64,000 nucleotides of DNA, taken from Rhipidocladum racemiflorum (Eukaryota; Streptophyta; Magnoliopsida; Poales; Poaceae). Both the position numbers and the translations under genes were made by a program. Under the pieces are notes generated by a model. The model did not search any database, had not been told where the DNA came from, and saw only the letters and a program-made list of their open reading frames with translations. Shown piece after piece: positions 12,101-22,659 of the stretch (its first letter is position 1; the number at the start of each line of letters is the position of its first letter). The DNA lies in the NCBI GenBank assembly GCA_036346355.1, contig CM070578.1:11546501-11610500 (forward strand). The letters are read 5' to 3'.

Positions 12101-13968
12101 GAGTAAGATTATGAATTATTCTGGTGGATCAAAGTTGATGATTTGAAGACGAGAATGTGATGGATTAAATATATAATGTTATGAAGTAATATCGGTGGAT
12201 TGTATTCTAAATGATTAGAGATAGTATTGTGAAGTATTCTCGGCATTTTAGCGAATGACCTTGTGAAATATTCACGAGTGGATGATAAGATTGATCGCCG
12301 TATGATTGGTGGATAAATCACTAATACAGACAAAATTCAAGGGAAATATTTCTTATACAAATATGATTGTGGTTCTACAAGACTTTGGAGTTATGATAGT
12401 ACCATGATGTATTTCCTACTTGGTGGATACTATATCAAATTAGATTATTCTTATGATTGTAACGTTATGGCAATAGAGGGATTATTGGAGAATATGCAGT
12501 TGATTATAAGGATTGCAATCAAACCCGAGGATTTGTATTTTATAAAAATAAACTATTGGTGGAAACAGAATAGTACTGTAGAAATGCTTAGCCTCATTTG
12601 TCGGTCAATATTCACCTATGGGTGGGACTTTCAATTATCTCTTGAAAACTTGTATTGGAAGTTATAGGCAAGGAGTATTGCCAATGGTTTACAAAATAAA
12701 AATAAAATGAAAAATGATTTCGACTTGGGCGGCATGGAATGTCGGGTGGAAGCGAACCAAGTCTTGGTTCTTTTGTGCAAGCACCGCCCCAAGTCAATTA
12801 AGGACCGACGCTTATGGTATCTCCATTCTAAGCATAACCGTACAACCACATGTCAAAGTGGGCACGACTGCTGAATAATTTGTAGAACCCTAACTTAGAC
12901 TCACCACTCGGTGGTTGTGTGAGAGCCGGAAGGAGGCATTGTTGTTGTTGTTGTTGTTGTTGTTTTTCTCACACGGCGCAAGAGGGGCTTCAGATCTTGG
13001 GCGGACGGAACCCTAACGGTGAAACCTCGGCGGGTGGGTCGAGTTAGGCGTATACATTGTAAAGGCCTTGTCATGATATCCCTGCCGGCACACCTAAGGA
13101 AGTGTGCTAATAGCTTGGCATCAAGGGAATATCATGTCTTGTGGGTAAAGTTGTACACCTCTGCAGAGTTAAAACTATTCGAATAGCCGTGCCTACGGTC
13201 AAAGGCAAAGCGAAGAATGCTTTCATACTGGTAGACTTTGGTTTTTGGTTTCAAACTAAACAATGGTTTGTTTTGGGATCCGGGAGCGGTTAGACCTCTC
13301 GGGTGTGCTTCTGGCGGCTAGCCAGGTAGGTGGAAGGAACCTGATTTTGTGAACCATGGCGGACATAGCCATGTGATTGGATTGAACCCTAATTTTGCTG
13401 AGATGTGGCGGATAGAGCCTGTATATTAGTGAGTGGTGGTTAGAACCTTCACTACAATATTACATAATTCAATTATTAAAAAGAATTGCTCAAATATGCT
13501 TTGTAAAAATTATTAACAAGTATGATTTGATGAAACTTGGCTTTATGCAAAAGAACCATATTAAGCCATCCTTGGATAGCCTACATTGTGCATAATTTCC
13601 CAGACTTGCTGAGTACTTTATGTACTCACGTGCTACATTCTAATCCTCTCTCAGAAGTGAAAGAAGCTGTCAAGGAATTCCAACGACTAGGGTGCGTTCT
13701 CCACTCGATTGCCTGTGGGCATTTGGATGGGTCGCATTGGCGTTTTCGTCTTCCGCTGCAGTTGTTCAAGTTGTTCAGCCTGTTCAGGCCGTAATGGTAA
13801 ACCTTGACCATAAGGTCTTTGCTTTTATTTGGTATTATTCTTATTTAGTTATTTGTACTCGTGATATGGTTGTTGATTCATCACTTTTGACTGTGTGTAC
13901 TAGCTACTGATCTGGGACTAGTACAGAAATACACAGAGGACTCCGGATAGCTGATCCGGGGGCCTACA
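9145..13968 (+). repeat. 3' long terminal repeat (4824 bp)
   Basis: It has the same start (TGTAACGCCCTAG) and end (GGGGGCCTACA) as the 5' LTR and the same internal landmarks. It is 16 bp shorter. Differences are sparse in the AT-rich half and numerous in the GC-rich block 10380-10880, where many single C/G indels and substitutions separate the copies. Confidence 0.95.
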
Positions 13969-13973
13969 TTGGG
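13969..13973. repeat. Target-site duplication, right copy (TTGGG)
   Basis: Exact repeat of 1551-1555, directly after the CTACA end of the 3' LTR. Confidence 0.95.
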
Positions 13974-14199
13974 ATGTTGCGCTAATTATGCCGTTGGTTG
14001 TGTCTTCAGGAAATCTTTTCGATTTTTACGGTAACCGAAGCAACGGTGAAAAAGTATAAATATAGAAGAGAGGCTTCCTTTGTACGCTTTATATTGCTAG
14101 TCATTTGAAAACTACTTTTGAGTTCTCTTGCTTTCCCCTTGGTTATTGAAGCTTTTTGTCTTTCGTTTGAGTATTTTCTTCTTCTTTGCTTCTTTTGTA

Positions 14200-16840
14200 A
14201 TGGAAAAGTCAGTTCTTACTAAGGTGAAGATCATAGAGCTTGCTGATGAGGGCTTGATCCTACCACGCGAAATGGTGCAATGGGATCCTAGCAGATAGGA
14301 CGTGAAACCCGTTCCTCAAGAGGGGAGGATTGTTCTCTTCGATAACTTTGTCAGGTTAGGATTTTGTCTCCCTGAGAACGAATTCTAGCCGATGTACTCC
14401 TTGGTACTCACCGATGAAGAAAGCAAGTTCATCGATTCTATCTTCAATTTGGTGGACAGAGGACTTACGGGACATAAAATTATTTACGATTTTTTGTTCC
14501 ATAAGTTGAGCCCTCTAAAAAGTCGGTTTCGATTTGCCTGGAGGATCGTGGGTGACCAAGATCCGACTGAGGACGAATCTGGAAGTAAGAATTCTTAGAT
14601 TCCAACTTTTGTTTTTTCTTTACTTGATAAAGGAATTTTACTTAGATATTTTTCCTGTGTATTTTTAGTCCGAACTGACAGGGAAGCCTGTGCGAAGGTT
14701 GCGCAAATCCTGTGTGTTCCTTCGGATAGATCCAACCAAGCTACGCTGGACAAGCAACCAACCAGTTTGATTGGTAAAAATGATGAGTTCATCAATGAAT
14801 GCATCGAAGTAAGTACCAAGTAGTACATTTGATCCTAGAGTCAAATTGATATTTGTTCTGAATTCTTATTTGCCTGGGCTCCTGCAACAAAGAAGAAGAA
14901 AAGAGCCACAAGCAAGGCAGCCTCGGTTGTGGTGGATATGACATTCGCCATAGTGGTCGGCGCTGATTCGATCAACACCATACCGGTGTAGAGAACACGC
15001 TCCAAGGAAAATATCGACCAGCCGCAGGTTCAGAAGACTTCGGCTAGAGTACAAAGAAGAACTTCCTTACAGGTATATAACAAAAGATAATATGGCATAT
15101 GGGATACTACACATAAGAATTATCCCATATTTTCACATGTTCAGGGTGAGGGGGAGGAGAGTGATGATGGCATCACTCTTGTCATCAAAAGAAAGAAAGC
15201 TCCCGTCCCGACCGTTGGGGAAACCAGAACTCTTTGGATTTCCTAGCAAATGGATTCTGGAGTATCCTACAAGTAAGTCATATGTATTTTTCTTAGTTCT
15301 AAAATTTTAATTTTTAGAAATAGTAATTTTTTTCTTTTATACCAATTTCTTTTTTCTTTTAGCCCCCTGCCTGCTACTCAGATTCAAGTAGAATCTGAGG
15401 TGGATATGACTAATGTAGATCTACCTTTGGAGCCTATTATTGAGGAGATTTTGTCAAGTGAACAAGGCGCAGAAGCAGGGCCGATCAACACCGAGGGTGA
15501 AATTCCTTCGACTATTGAGAAGGAACCCGAGCTCGATGGGTCATCTATTGCTGCGGAGGAGGTTGTCAGTTCTCCAAAGGCAACAGAGGAAGAGGTCAAG
15601 GTGAGCTAAGAAGTGGTTGTCGCCCTGACCGAAGATGTTAGACCAGTGAGTGGGAACGTGATAGCGTTCACTATCACTGAAACTAAGCATCCACCCTCTT
15701 CTAGTACTACCAACCAGGAGAAGGTGGATCAATAAGATTTCAATAACTTATTATCTAAGGTTCTTTTCTTTCTCGTAAATTTTTTAAGAAAAAAATGGAA
15801 TTAATTTACTTTATATACTCTGCTTACTTTTACAGTTTTCACAAGAGGTATCCTACCTAGTAGGTTAGCAAGTTAAAACTGACGTAGGGAAAATCACAAA
15901 AAAGTAATCTAAGTATCACTTTCTTTTCTATGTTTATCTTCTACTATTTTTTGCTTTTCTAACTTGTATGTTTGAGAAACATAAAATAATAAAGAACAAT
16001 GGAGTTGGAGAAGCAACATTTGGTGGCTCAAAATACCGTAAAGGGCTTCGAGTTTGACCTCATTAAACTTCAAAGAAAAATATTTAGACAGCGAGGAGAA
16101 AAACGCCAAACTCCAATTAATTTTCAAAGAGAACGACGAGCGGGTGAAAAAGCTCAGTCAAGAATTGCAAGGTATTCTCTCTGAAAAAATACTGAAATAG
16201 AAAGTAAGACACTTTTTCTGATGTCAGTATTTTTGAAACTTATTTCCTCTTTATAAAAAAAAAGAAAATAATATTTTTGACTTATCTTTTGATTGGATTA
16301 CAAAATATTGTAAAGGCTCAGGAACATTAGCTCGCCCAAGGAGAAAAAGAGAGAAAACAAATGGCCGAGCTGAGTTCCAAGGCACAAGTGGAGATCACCA
16401 AACTAATAGAACAAATAATGATCTCCACTAATTAAGTCATGAGAATCCAGAGAGTAAGTAAATCTACCCTGGGTTTTATTTTTGTACAGTTGAAGAAGAC
16501 AACGACGTATTTGAAAGGAAAATAAGTAGAACTTACAAATCAAAATCCGTCGATTGATGAACTGGTCACAGGGGTAAGGGACCAAATGAAGAATATCACT
16601 GAGCATATCCCCGTGATGCTAAATACCATCAAGTAAGCTCTCCGAGAATCAATTAGCTTCCATGTTAATGCACTTTTTAAGAAATTGAGGTATTACTATA
16701 ATGACGCGATTGAATTGGAAAAGCTGACTCCCAACCTTCAGTTCTCAACAGAAGAAGAGATGAACCAAACACAAGCAGAAGTAAAATCTGCTATGGAATT
16801 GTGCATGAACAATGTAAAGGTTCTCTTCAAATGAAATGGA
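14200..16840 (+). pseudogene. Broken 'putative gypsy-type transposon' ORF (PF04195-like)
   Basis: From the ATG at 14200 the frame reads MEKSVLTKVKIIELADEGLI, then LPREMVQWDPSR and stop TAG at 14296. It resumes DVKPVPQEGRIVLFDNFVRL, has a second TAG at 14386, then continues to a segment containing VDRGLTGHKIIYDFLFHKLS, PLKSRFRFAWRI and DPTEDES. This layout (LP...W.P..E.P.P...E.VVF..F..RGF, then GLT....F...R..PL..R) is that of the N-terminal ORF in grass Gypsy elements annotated as putative gypsy-type transposon. A segment between the two halves appears deleted. Further exon-like pieces with coiled-coil, Lys/Glu-rich character continue to about 16840, separated by T-rich intron-like stretches with GT/AG borders. 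It is a dead remnant of the element into which the younger Gypsy element inserted. Confidence 0.65.
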
Positions 16841-17099
16841 AAATTTGTTATGTGTCTATCTTTTATGTGTTAAGAATTGTTCTATTACTTGTCTGCTTCT
16901 GATTTGATTTTTTTTAAGTATATCATTACTAGCCCCTAACTGTTTGTTTGATTGATCAGCGATTTGATCGAAAAATAAAACTGTCTCTGCTGTAGTACCA
17001 GCTTTACACCTACAGTACTGGTGGTTTTCTAGATAAAATCATATTTCAAACATAAATCTTTTCTCCAATTCAACAAAAAATAATTCTTTGAGCTATGTG
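16841..17099. other. AT-rich spacer with a short CACTA-like inverted motif
   Basis: No gene. Near 16990-17030 the sequence TACCAG...CTGGTG forms a short inverted pair separated by about 20 bases, of the kind seen in subterminal repeats of CACTA elements. No convincing CACTA terminus was found with it. Confidence 0.3.
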
Positions 17100-17960
17100 A
17101 GGATCAACACATGATCATAACACTTCACAAAATACATTTGCAAATGTTAATCACATACTCAAAAAATCGCAATTAAACTCTTTTGATTTTATTTGCGAAA
17201 CACATTTTGCAAACAAACCAAATACCTATGAGTTTAGTCATCTTTAGCCATGAGTGATCACCACAAGATTACAGCACTTTGCAAACACATTGCAAATGCC
17301 CTCTTCGTATGCTCTCTAGGATTGTAACCCATAACCTCTTGCTCATTTGCAAAACACATTTGCAAATAACAATTAAATCCCAATGCATGAGCTATCTCAC
17401 TTTTACAACACATGCAAATCCATAGCTTCATGCAACACTAATTCAAACTCAAATGCTTGATCTCTCTATTTGCATCACATACAAATCTCTAGCTCCGAGC
17501 AAGCAACAAATTAAACTCAGTGTGCATGAGCTCTCTATTTGCAACACATGCAAATCTCTAGTTCCATGCACCCAACAAAACCAAATTGCTTGAGCTCTCT
17601 CCTTTTGCAACACATGCAAAACTTAGCTCCAAGCAATACCACTTTAAATAAGATTTTAATTGAAGAACAAAGCTGCACTCCAACATTTGCAACACATGCA
17701 AATATGAACTTCATGTAAAGCCAATACATGGGATTCTCCTATTTTCAACACATGCAAATCAAAAATTCATGCGAAAAACCAATGCATAAGCTTCTCCCAT
17801 TTGCAACACATGTAAATCAAAGTATTATACAAAAACCAATGCACGAGCTTTACCCATTCGTAACACATGCCAAATGGTTAGCTCCATGCAAAATCCAAAT
17901 AAGAAGAATGAGCTTGAGTAAACGGATTGAGTTCATCAACACATGATGAAGCTCAAGCAA
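17100..17960. repeat. Degenerate tandem array built on TTTGCAACACATGCAAAT
   Basis: About ten to twelve decayed copies of a roughly 60-bp unit run through here. The core is a (T)TTGCAACACATGCAAAT block, followed by CTAG.TCCATGCA..CAA and GCATGAGCT. Clear cores occur near 17412, 17475, 17536, 17598, 17687, 17747, 17799 and 17862. No protein is conserved. Such arrays occur in spacer regions of large plant retrotransposons and in subterminal regions of DNA transposons; which applies here is unclear. Confidence 0.75.
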
Positions 17961-20066
17961 AATACTCAACCTCTCTTAATAGTATGGCGCTAAAACTAAA
18001 CTCAAAGATTAGAAAATGTCCTTAGCCTATCTAGTTATACTTTGCCGCCGCACGCGAGCTATTCTCTTTGGGGCTTTAAGATCTTCAATCATCTTCTCAC
18101 CAGGGATCGCAACCCTTCTTCTCGTTCATCCATTTACGATGAACTTCTTCTCTTCTTTTCTTCGAAATCTCCTCTTGACGCCCATCAACTCATGATGCGT
18201 CCTTGTCCTAATTCATCATCTCAACCATTTAGACTAAACCTATTTCAAACTCATTGAAAATATTAGTCCAAAATACATGGTGGTCTCAATCATCTATTGC
18301 ACTTCATTAACACATAATGGGTGCCTCTAAGATTGATTGAGCACAACCCTAATTAATTTGAATGAAATAGTTGTGTCTTGAGTACATCGATGAAACTAAT
18401 GCTTTGTTTTACTCAAGAAATATTGATTATCCTTTAATCGATCAAAGAAACACCATCAACACATGATGAAATGTTCTTTGATGATTAAGAGACAATCGAC
18501 AATTAAAATTTTTCATTTAAATTGATATGAGTATATATTAACTACACAAGTTTTCATATACTTATGTTGATGGTATGTATTGATGCATAATATGTGGAAT
18601 ATCTGAAAATGATCAATATAATAATCCATCAACTATAGAATAAACTCCACAATAATATATGCATACATATAATTGACTTGAGTCAAGATGCATATATTCA
18701 ATTATGGTTGCATTGAAGTTTATCCTATATTACAATGAATATACTACAACTAGGCAATTAAAATATAAACTCAAGGTTTTGTTTCAATGTCTTCATCTTT
18801 TATATTTGGCAATAAGAAAGAGATCAATACATTTGAAACATGAAGTTAAATTACAAACTCCCCCTAGATGTGTGTATCCATGTAATATATGGATAAAGAG
18901 ACATGATGCATATTTTGAGGTTGATAAAATGGAGTAATTCATACTTTAACTTGAATCCTAAGTGTGCATTAAGACAATGAATATTAATTTAAGTGCATAT
19001 CTTGGTTTTTCATTTTCCATCCAAATATGGGACTATTAACAATAAGCTTAATAAATAAAGTTAGTTTCATTAAGAATAGATTTATCATTAAACAATGGTT
19101 AAAACATCAATAATGAACTAAACACCAAAATAAATGGAGCTTGAACTTACAGCTTCTTATATCCGCATCCTTTCTATGTTACATGTAATCTATGTGTCCA
19201 ATGGTATCTCATCTTGTTTTGCTAGTGAACCTCCTTACAGTATGTTACATACTAGTATGATGTAACAATTTATAGATGTGCCCCTTGATTTGTTTTTCTT
19301 AAAAATTTACAAGTTTGGAGCATTGCATGGTCTGTTAGTAGACACACTAATCTTCATACGTAAAACCACATGGAAACATTTGTTTGAGTTATTTGTTTCC
19401 ATTTTGCAATATCGTAACCTTTCTCTTATTACAATTTTTTAGATTCATAGCTTTTAGAATTCTTGTATTGCTTCATAATAGTAACTCATTTGCATATAGT
19501 GATATTGCATATACAAGTTTATCATGTACCTTGGTACCTAGGCACCTAGATCAATACTTGTTGGTGTGCTTTGAGATTCGTGATGTTTGACGTGGGTATC
19601 TTCACATACCCATAAAAACATATTTGAGATATCAAACTCTAAAAAAAAAATCATCTTTAGTTTAACTAGCTTGAGCTAATTTCATGGTATATAATCACTC
19701 TAGTCGCATTAAATTCAAAAGTAGTTCAAATTAGTTTGAACTAAGTTCAAAAGTCAATTATAGTAAACATATCAAGGGTATACAATATTTCAAACCCAAA
19801 TTCCAAAATTCTTATCAATCATACACATGTATCAAATGGTTCATGGTGTGGGTGCCAAGGCACCTAGATGTCTTATGTAATGTCTCTCTCTACTATAATT
19901 TGGGAGATAAATTAGATTATCGAAGATAATCATGCAAACAAAATCCATACAAAAAAAACAAAACCATAGTAGTTATTAATAATCCATTTTGAGCATCTTC
20001 AATCGAACACTACTAAAAATGTGAATTCATAATTAACATCTACCAAAAAACTAAATTTTATATTGG
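17961..20066. other. AT-rich intergenic or old retroelement DNA, no gene seen
   Basis: No credible gene. At 18857-18890 the phrase CTCCCCCTAGATGTGTG resembles the LTR region of SIRE/Maximus-type Copia elements. Together with the upstream array this makes a decayed Copia element possible. A CACTACTAAAAATG at about 20008 resembles a CACTA end but has no visible partner. Confidence 0.35.
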
Positions 20067-20310
20067 CTCATCTTAATTATATCCTTCCCTCATATAGATA
20101 GAGATTTTGAGATAAAAATTACATCTGTTTACTCTAATCATGATGCTCTCATCTTAATCATATCCTTTACTCATATAGATAGAGATTTTGAGATAAAAAA
20201 ATACACCTGTTTACTCTAACCATAATGCCCTCATCTTAATTATATCCTTTACTCATATAGATAGAGATTTTGAGATAAAAATTACATCTGTTTACTCTAA
20301 TCATGATGCT
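20067..20310. repeat. Three tandem copies of an 81-82 bp unit
   Basis: Units start with CTCATCTTAAT at 20067, 20148 and 20230. Each holds ATATCCTT.ACTCATATAG, ATAGAGATTTTGAG and TGTTTACTCTAA. The copies differ by only a few bases, so this is a young local amplification in old AT-rich DNA. Confidence 0.9.
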
Positions 20311-20394
20311 AAATCAATTATGTGCGGTAGTGCCATTTTATCAACACAAGTTTTTAATGTAGCATAGTTAGCACTTAGCACAACAACAAGCAAT

Positions 20395-22107
20395 AACATT
20401 GGCGGTCAAATGTTTTAATAGGTTTTAATTTGTTAATCTAGTTTGGAATGTTCTTATATATATATACATATATATATATACATATATATATATACATATA
20501 CATATATATATGTACATATATATATGTATATATATATATGTACACATGTATGTAACCGAATTGAGTGCATCTTGTATTTTTTTAAGAAAGAAAATTTTGA
20601 TGGAAAAAAGAAACGCTCATTATCTTCCATATTAGACTATAGGGTCATTTTATTTCCATTACATGAAGATTTCTACCAGCATACATAGATGTGTTAAAAA
20701 AGAAATTAATGCACACATAGCACAATACAGGCTAGTACCATCTCCTTTGCCATTAAGTGTTATGAGCTCAGAAGTTGTCCCATCAAAATCAACATTCATG
20801 ATCCAGAAGGGGGTCATTAAAAATGTATAGAATACGTACATCGATGGTTCGAATGCCCTTCCCCATTCATTTAACTATCCACTTTGCATATTGGCTATAT
20901 ATTATCTATGAAATCAACCATAAGTTTGATTACATCGCATTCAGTTTGAGCTAGGCGGTGAAATGTTTTAATTGAATGGCAGAAAGTGCATCAATGATTC
21001 ATGGTATGTACATTGATGTTTAAATGTCCTTCACACGTTCATTCAACTATCCAATCTCAATTGGCACCAGATGCATCGAAAGGCGCAAACCTAGCACTAA
21101 AATTTGAATCACACAATAGATGATCAAGAACTATAAAACCAAACAAATAAAGATAAATACCAAAACCTAAAGAATTTACAAATGCATATATAAATCAAGA
21201 TCTGACAAATCTATTGTTTATTACTCTTTGATCCACCAAATCAAGGGTATAAAACATTGGTGGCCAAATTTATTATTTTAATTTGTTATTCTAGTTTGTC
21301 GATGTTTTCTATATATGTAACCAATTTGAGTGTAGAGCTTGTATTCTTTCAAAAAAGAAAGCTTTGATGGGGAAAAAAAAGGAACAATCGGTTTCTTCCA
21401 TGTCAGACTGTAGGGTCATTTTAATTCCACAAAATGAATATTTTAACTAGCATACGTAGATATATGTGTTAAAAAAGAAGAAATTAACGCACACATAAAA
21501 AAAATGTAATAACATCTCCCTTGCCATTCAAGTGTCATGAGTTTAGAAGTTGTCCCATCAAAATAAAAAATTCATGAATCAGAAGGGGTAAATAAAAAAG
21601 GTAGAGGATATGCACATAGATGGTTCAAATGTCCTTCGCCTGTTCATTTAACCATCCACTTCGTATATTGGCTATTTATTACCTATGATGTCAACCATAA
21701 GTTTGATTACATTGTATTAAGTTGGTTCAAATGTCCTCCCCTTGTTCATTTAACCATCCACTTTGCCCACTGGCTATATATTATCTACTACGTCAACCAT
21801 AAGCTTGATTGCATCACATTCAGTTAGAGCTAGGTGATGAAAAGTTTTAATCGAATGACACAAGATGCATCAACGATTCAAGGTACATACATGGATGGTT
21901 CAAATGTCTTTCCCATGTTCATTCAACCATCCAATCTCAATCGGACGGCATCGGATGCATCAAAATGGCGCGAACCTATCACTAAAATTTGAATCACACA
22001 ACAGGTGATCAAAAACTATAAAACCAAACAAATCAAGATAAATACAAAAACCTAAAGAATTTACGTATCTGACAAATCTATTATTTATTACTCATTGATC
22101 CACCAAG
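20395..22107. repeat. 858-bp tandem duplication (20395-21252 and 21253-22107)
   Basis: Both copies start AACATTGG.GG.CAAAT and end TTACTC.TTGATCCACCAA. Shared blocks include AGAAGTTGTCCCATCAAAAT, GGCTATATATTATCTA and CTATAAAACCAAACAAAT. Divergence is visible throughout, so the event is not recent. Copy 1 has a (TATA/CATA)n microsatellite near its start (about 20455-20545). Copy 2 carries an extra internal duplication of about 108 bp (21610-21720 against 21722-21830). No coding frame is conserved between the copies. Confidence 0.88.
20455..20545. repeat. (TATACATA)n microsatellite
   Basis: Alternating TATATA and CATATA runs about 90 bases long. The equivalent position in the second copy of the 858-bp duplication has only a short TATATATG, so the expansion happened after duplication. 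Confidence 0.9.
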
Positions 22108-22258
22108 ACCATATCATTAGCTTTGGAAATTATTTTTAATGCCTTCCAAGATATCATATCTTGCCATTCTAGGACACAACAATAGATCTGAGAATTCCTG
22201 CAAATACAACATAAATTGATGAACATGTTGGGAATCCTCGTGACATGCACCACTCTCC

Positions 22259-22597
22259 TCATGCACCTTCCTCTACATGTGGTGGCTCCACCTTCTCCAT
22301 AGTCGCCCCCTCAATGGTGCACCCCTTCTTCACAGGGAAGACAACGTCGGGGGTGCCACCACCGACGCACATGCCGCATTTGCGCTCAGTGAAGGCTTCC
22401 ATGTCATATCGACTCTTGAGGGACATGCAACGCCCGACACACAGCTGCCCCATAGCCACTGAGGCAGCTGTGATGGCTGCAATGATGACCAAAACCACGA
22501 TCACTGGCACATACGAACCGCTCCCATCCGACCCAGCGACGCCATTGATCGGTACATCCGATAGCATCAATGGTGGTGGTGGTGGCAAGAGCGACAT
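22259..22597 (-). CDS. Small single-pass membrane protein of a plant-specific family (112 aa)
   Basis: The protein starts MSLLPPPPPLMLSD and has a Gly/Ser-rich linker. It has one strong transmembrane helix at residues 30-50 (YVPVIVVLVIIAAITAASVA) and then a conserved-looking juxtamembrane part RYDMEAFTERKCGMCVGG (residues 63-80). The tail is short and acidic. The pattern of Pro-rich start, one helix, then YD.E.W.E.KC..C matches a family of small uncharacterised plant membrane proteins that I recall; their function is not known to me. It is a single exon with an ATG in good context, and a TATA-like GATATAAACC lies about 46-55 bases upstream. It sits alone between repeat-rich DNA on both sides. 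The cytosolic cysteines C74 and C77 could bind metal or be lipid-modified, which is inference. Confidence 0.75.
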   Translation of the reverse strand: MSLLPPPPPLMLSDVPINGVAGSDGSGSYVPVIVVLVIIAAITAASVAMGQLCVGRCMSLKSRYDMEAFTERKCGMCVGGGTPDVVFPVKKGCTIEGATMEKVEPPHVEEGA

Positions 22598-22642
22598 CTC
22601 TGCAGACTCTAACCTCTACCTAAGGATTGCCAAGAAAGGCTT

Positions 22643-22652
22643 GGTTTATATC
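22643..22652 (-). promoter_or_regulatory. TATA-like box of the small membrane protein gene
   Basis: On the minus strand the sequence reads GATATAAACC, ending 46 bases before the ATG at 22597. The spacing leaves a very short 5' untranslated leader, typical of compact grass genes. Confidence 0.5.
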
Positions 22653-22659
22653 CTGTCTC

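Larger units (their letters stand above)
1556..13968 (+). mobile_element. Complete non-autonomous Ty3/Gypsy LTR retrotransposon with giant LTRs
   Basis: Two nearly identical LTRs (4840 and 4824 bp) run TG...CA and enclose only 2749 bp. A primer-binding site matching initiator methionine tRNA (TGGTATCAGAGCC) starts 5 bases after the 5' LTR. A polypurine tract precedes the 3' LTR, and a perfect 5-bp duplication flanks the element. The internal part has a gag-like ORF with three zinc knuckles and a decayed 3' remnant of integrase. Protease, reverse transcriptase, RNase H and most of integrase are absent. The TGTAACGCCCTAG LTR start, the AAGGGGGGTAGG tract and the integrase remnant fit the chromovirus (Tekay/Del-like) lineage. 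LTRs longer than the internal region resemble the LARD class of large derivatives. Movement would require enzymes from an intact relative. High LTR identity implies a fairly recent insertion, although the GC-rich part of the LTR differs more (see findings). Confidence 0.93.

Noticed and set aside
17100..17960. CRISPR-like array
   Set aside because: Repeats are degenerate, spacers are themselves related to each other, and the setting is a plant nuclear genome.
20008..20021. CACTACTAAAAATG as a CACTA transposon terminus
   Set aside because: No inverted partner and no 3-bp duplication were found; a match of this length is expected by chance in AT-rich DNA.
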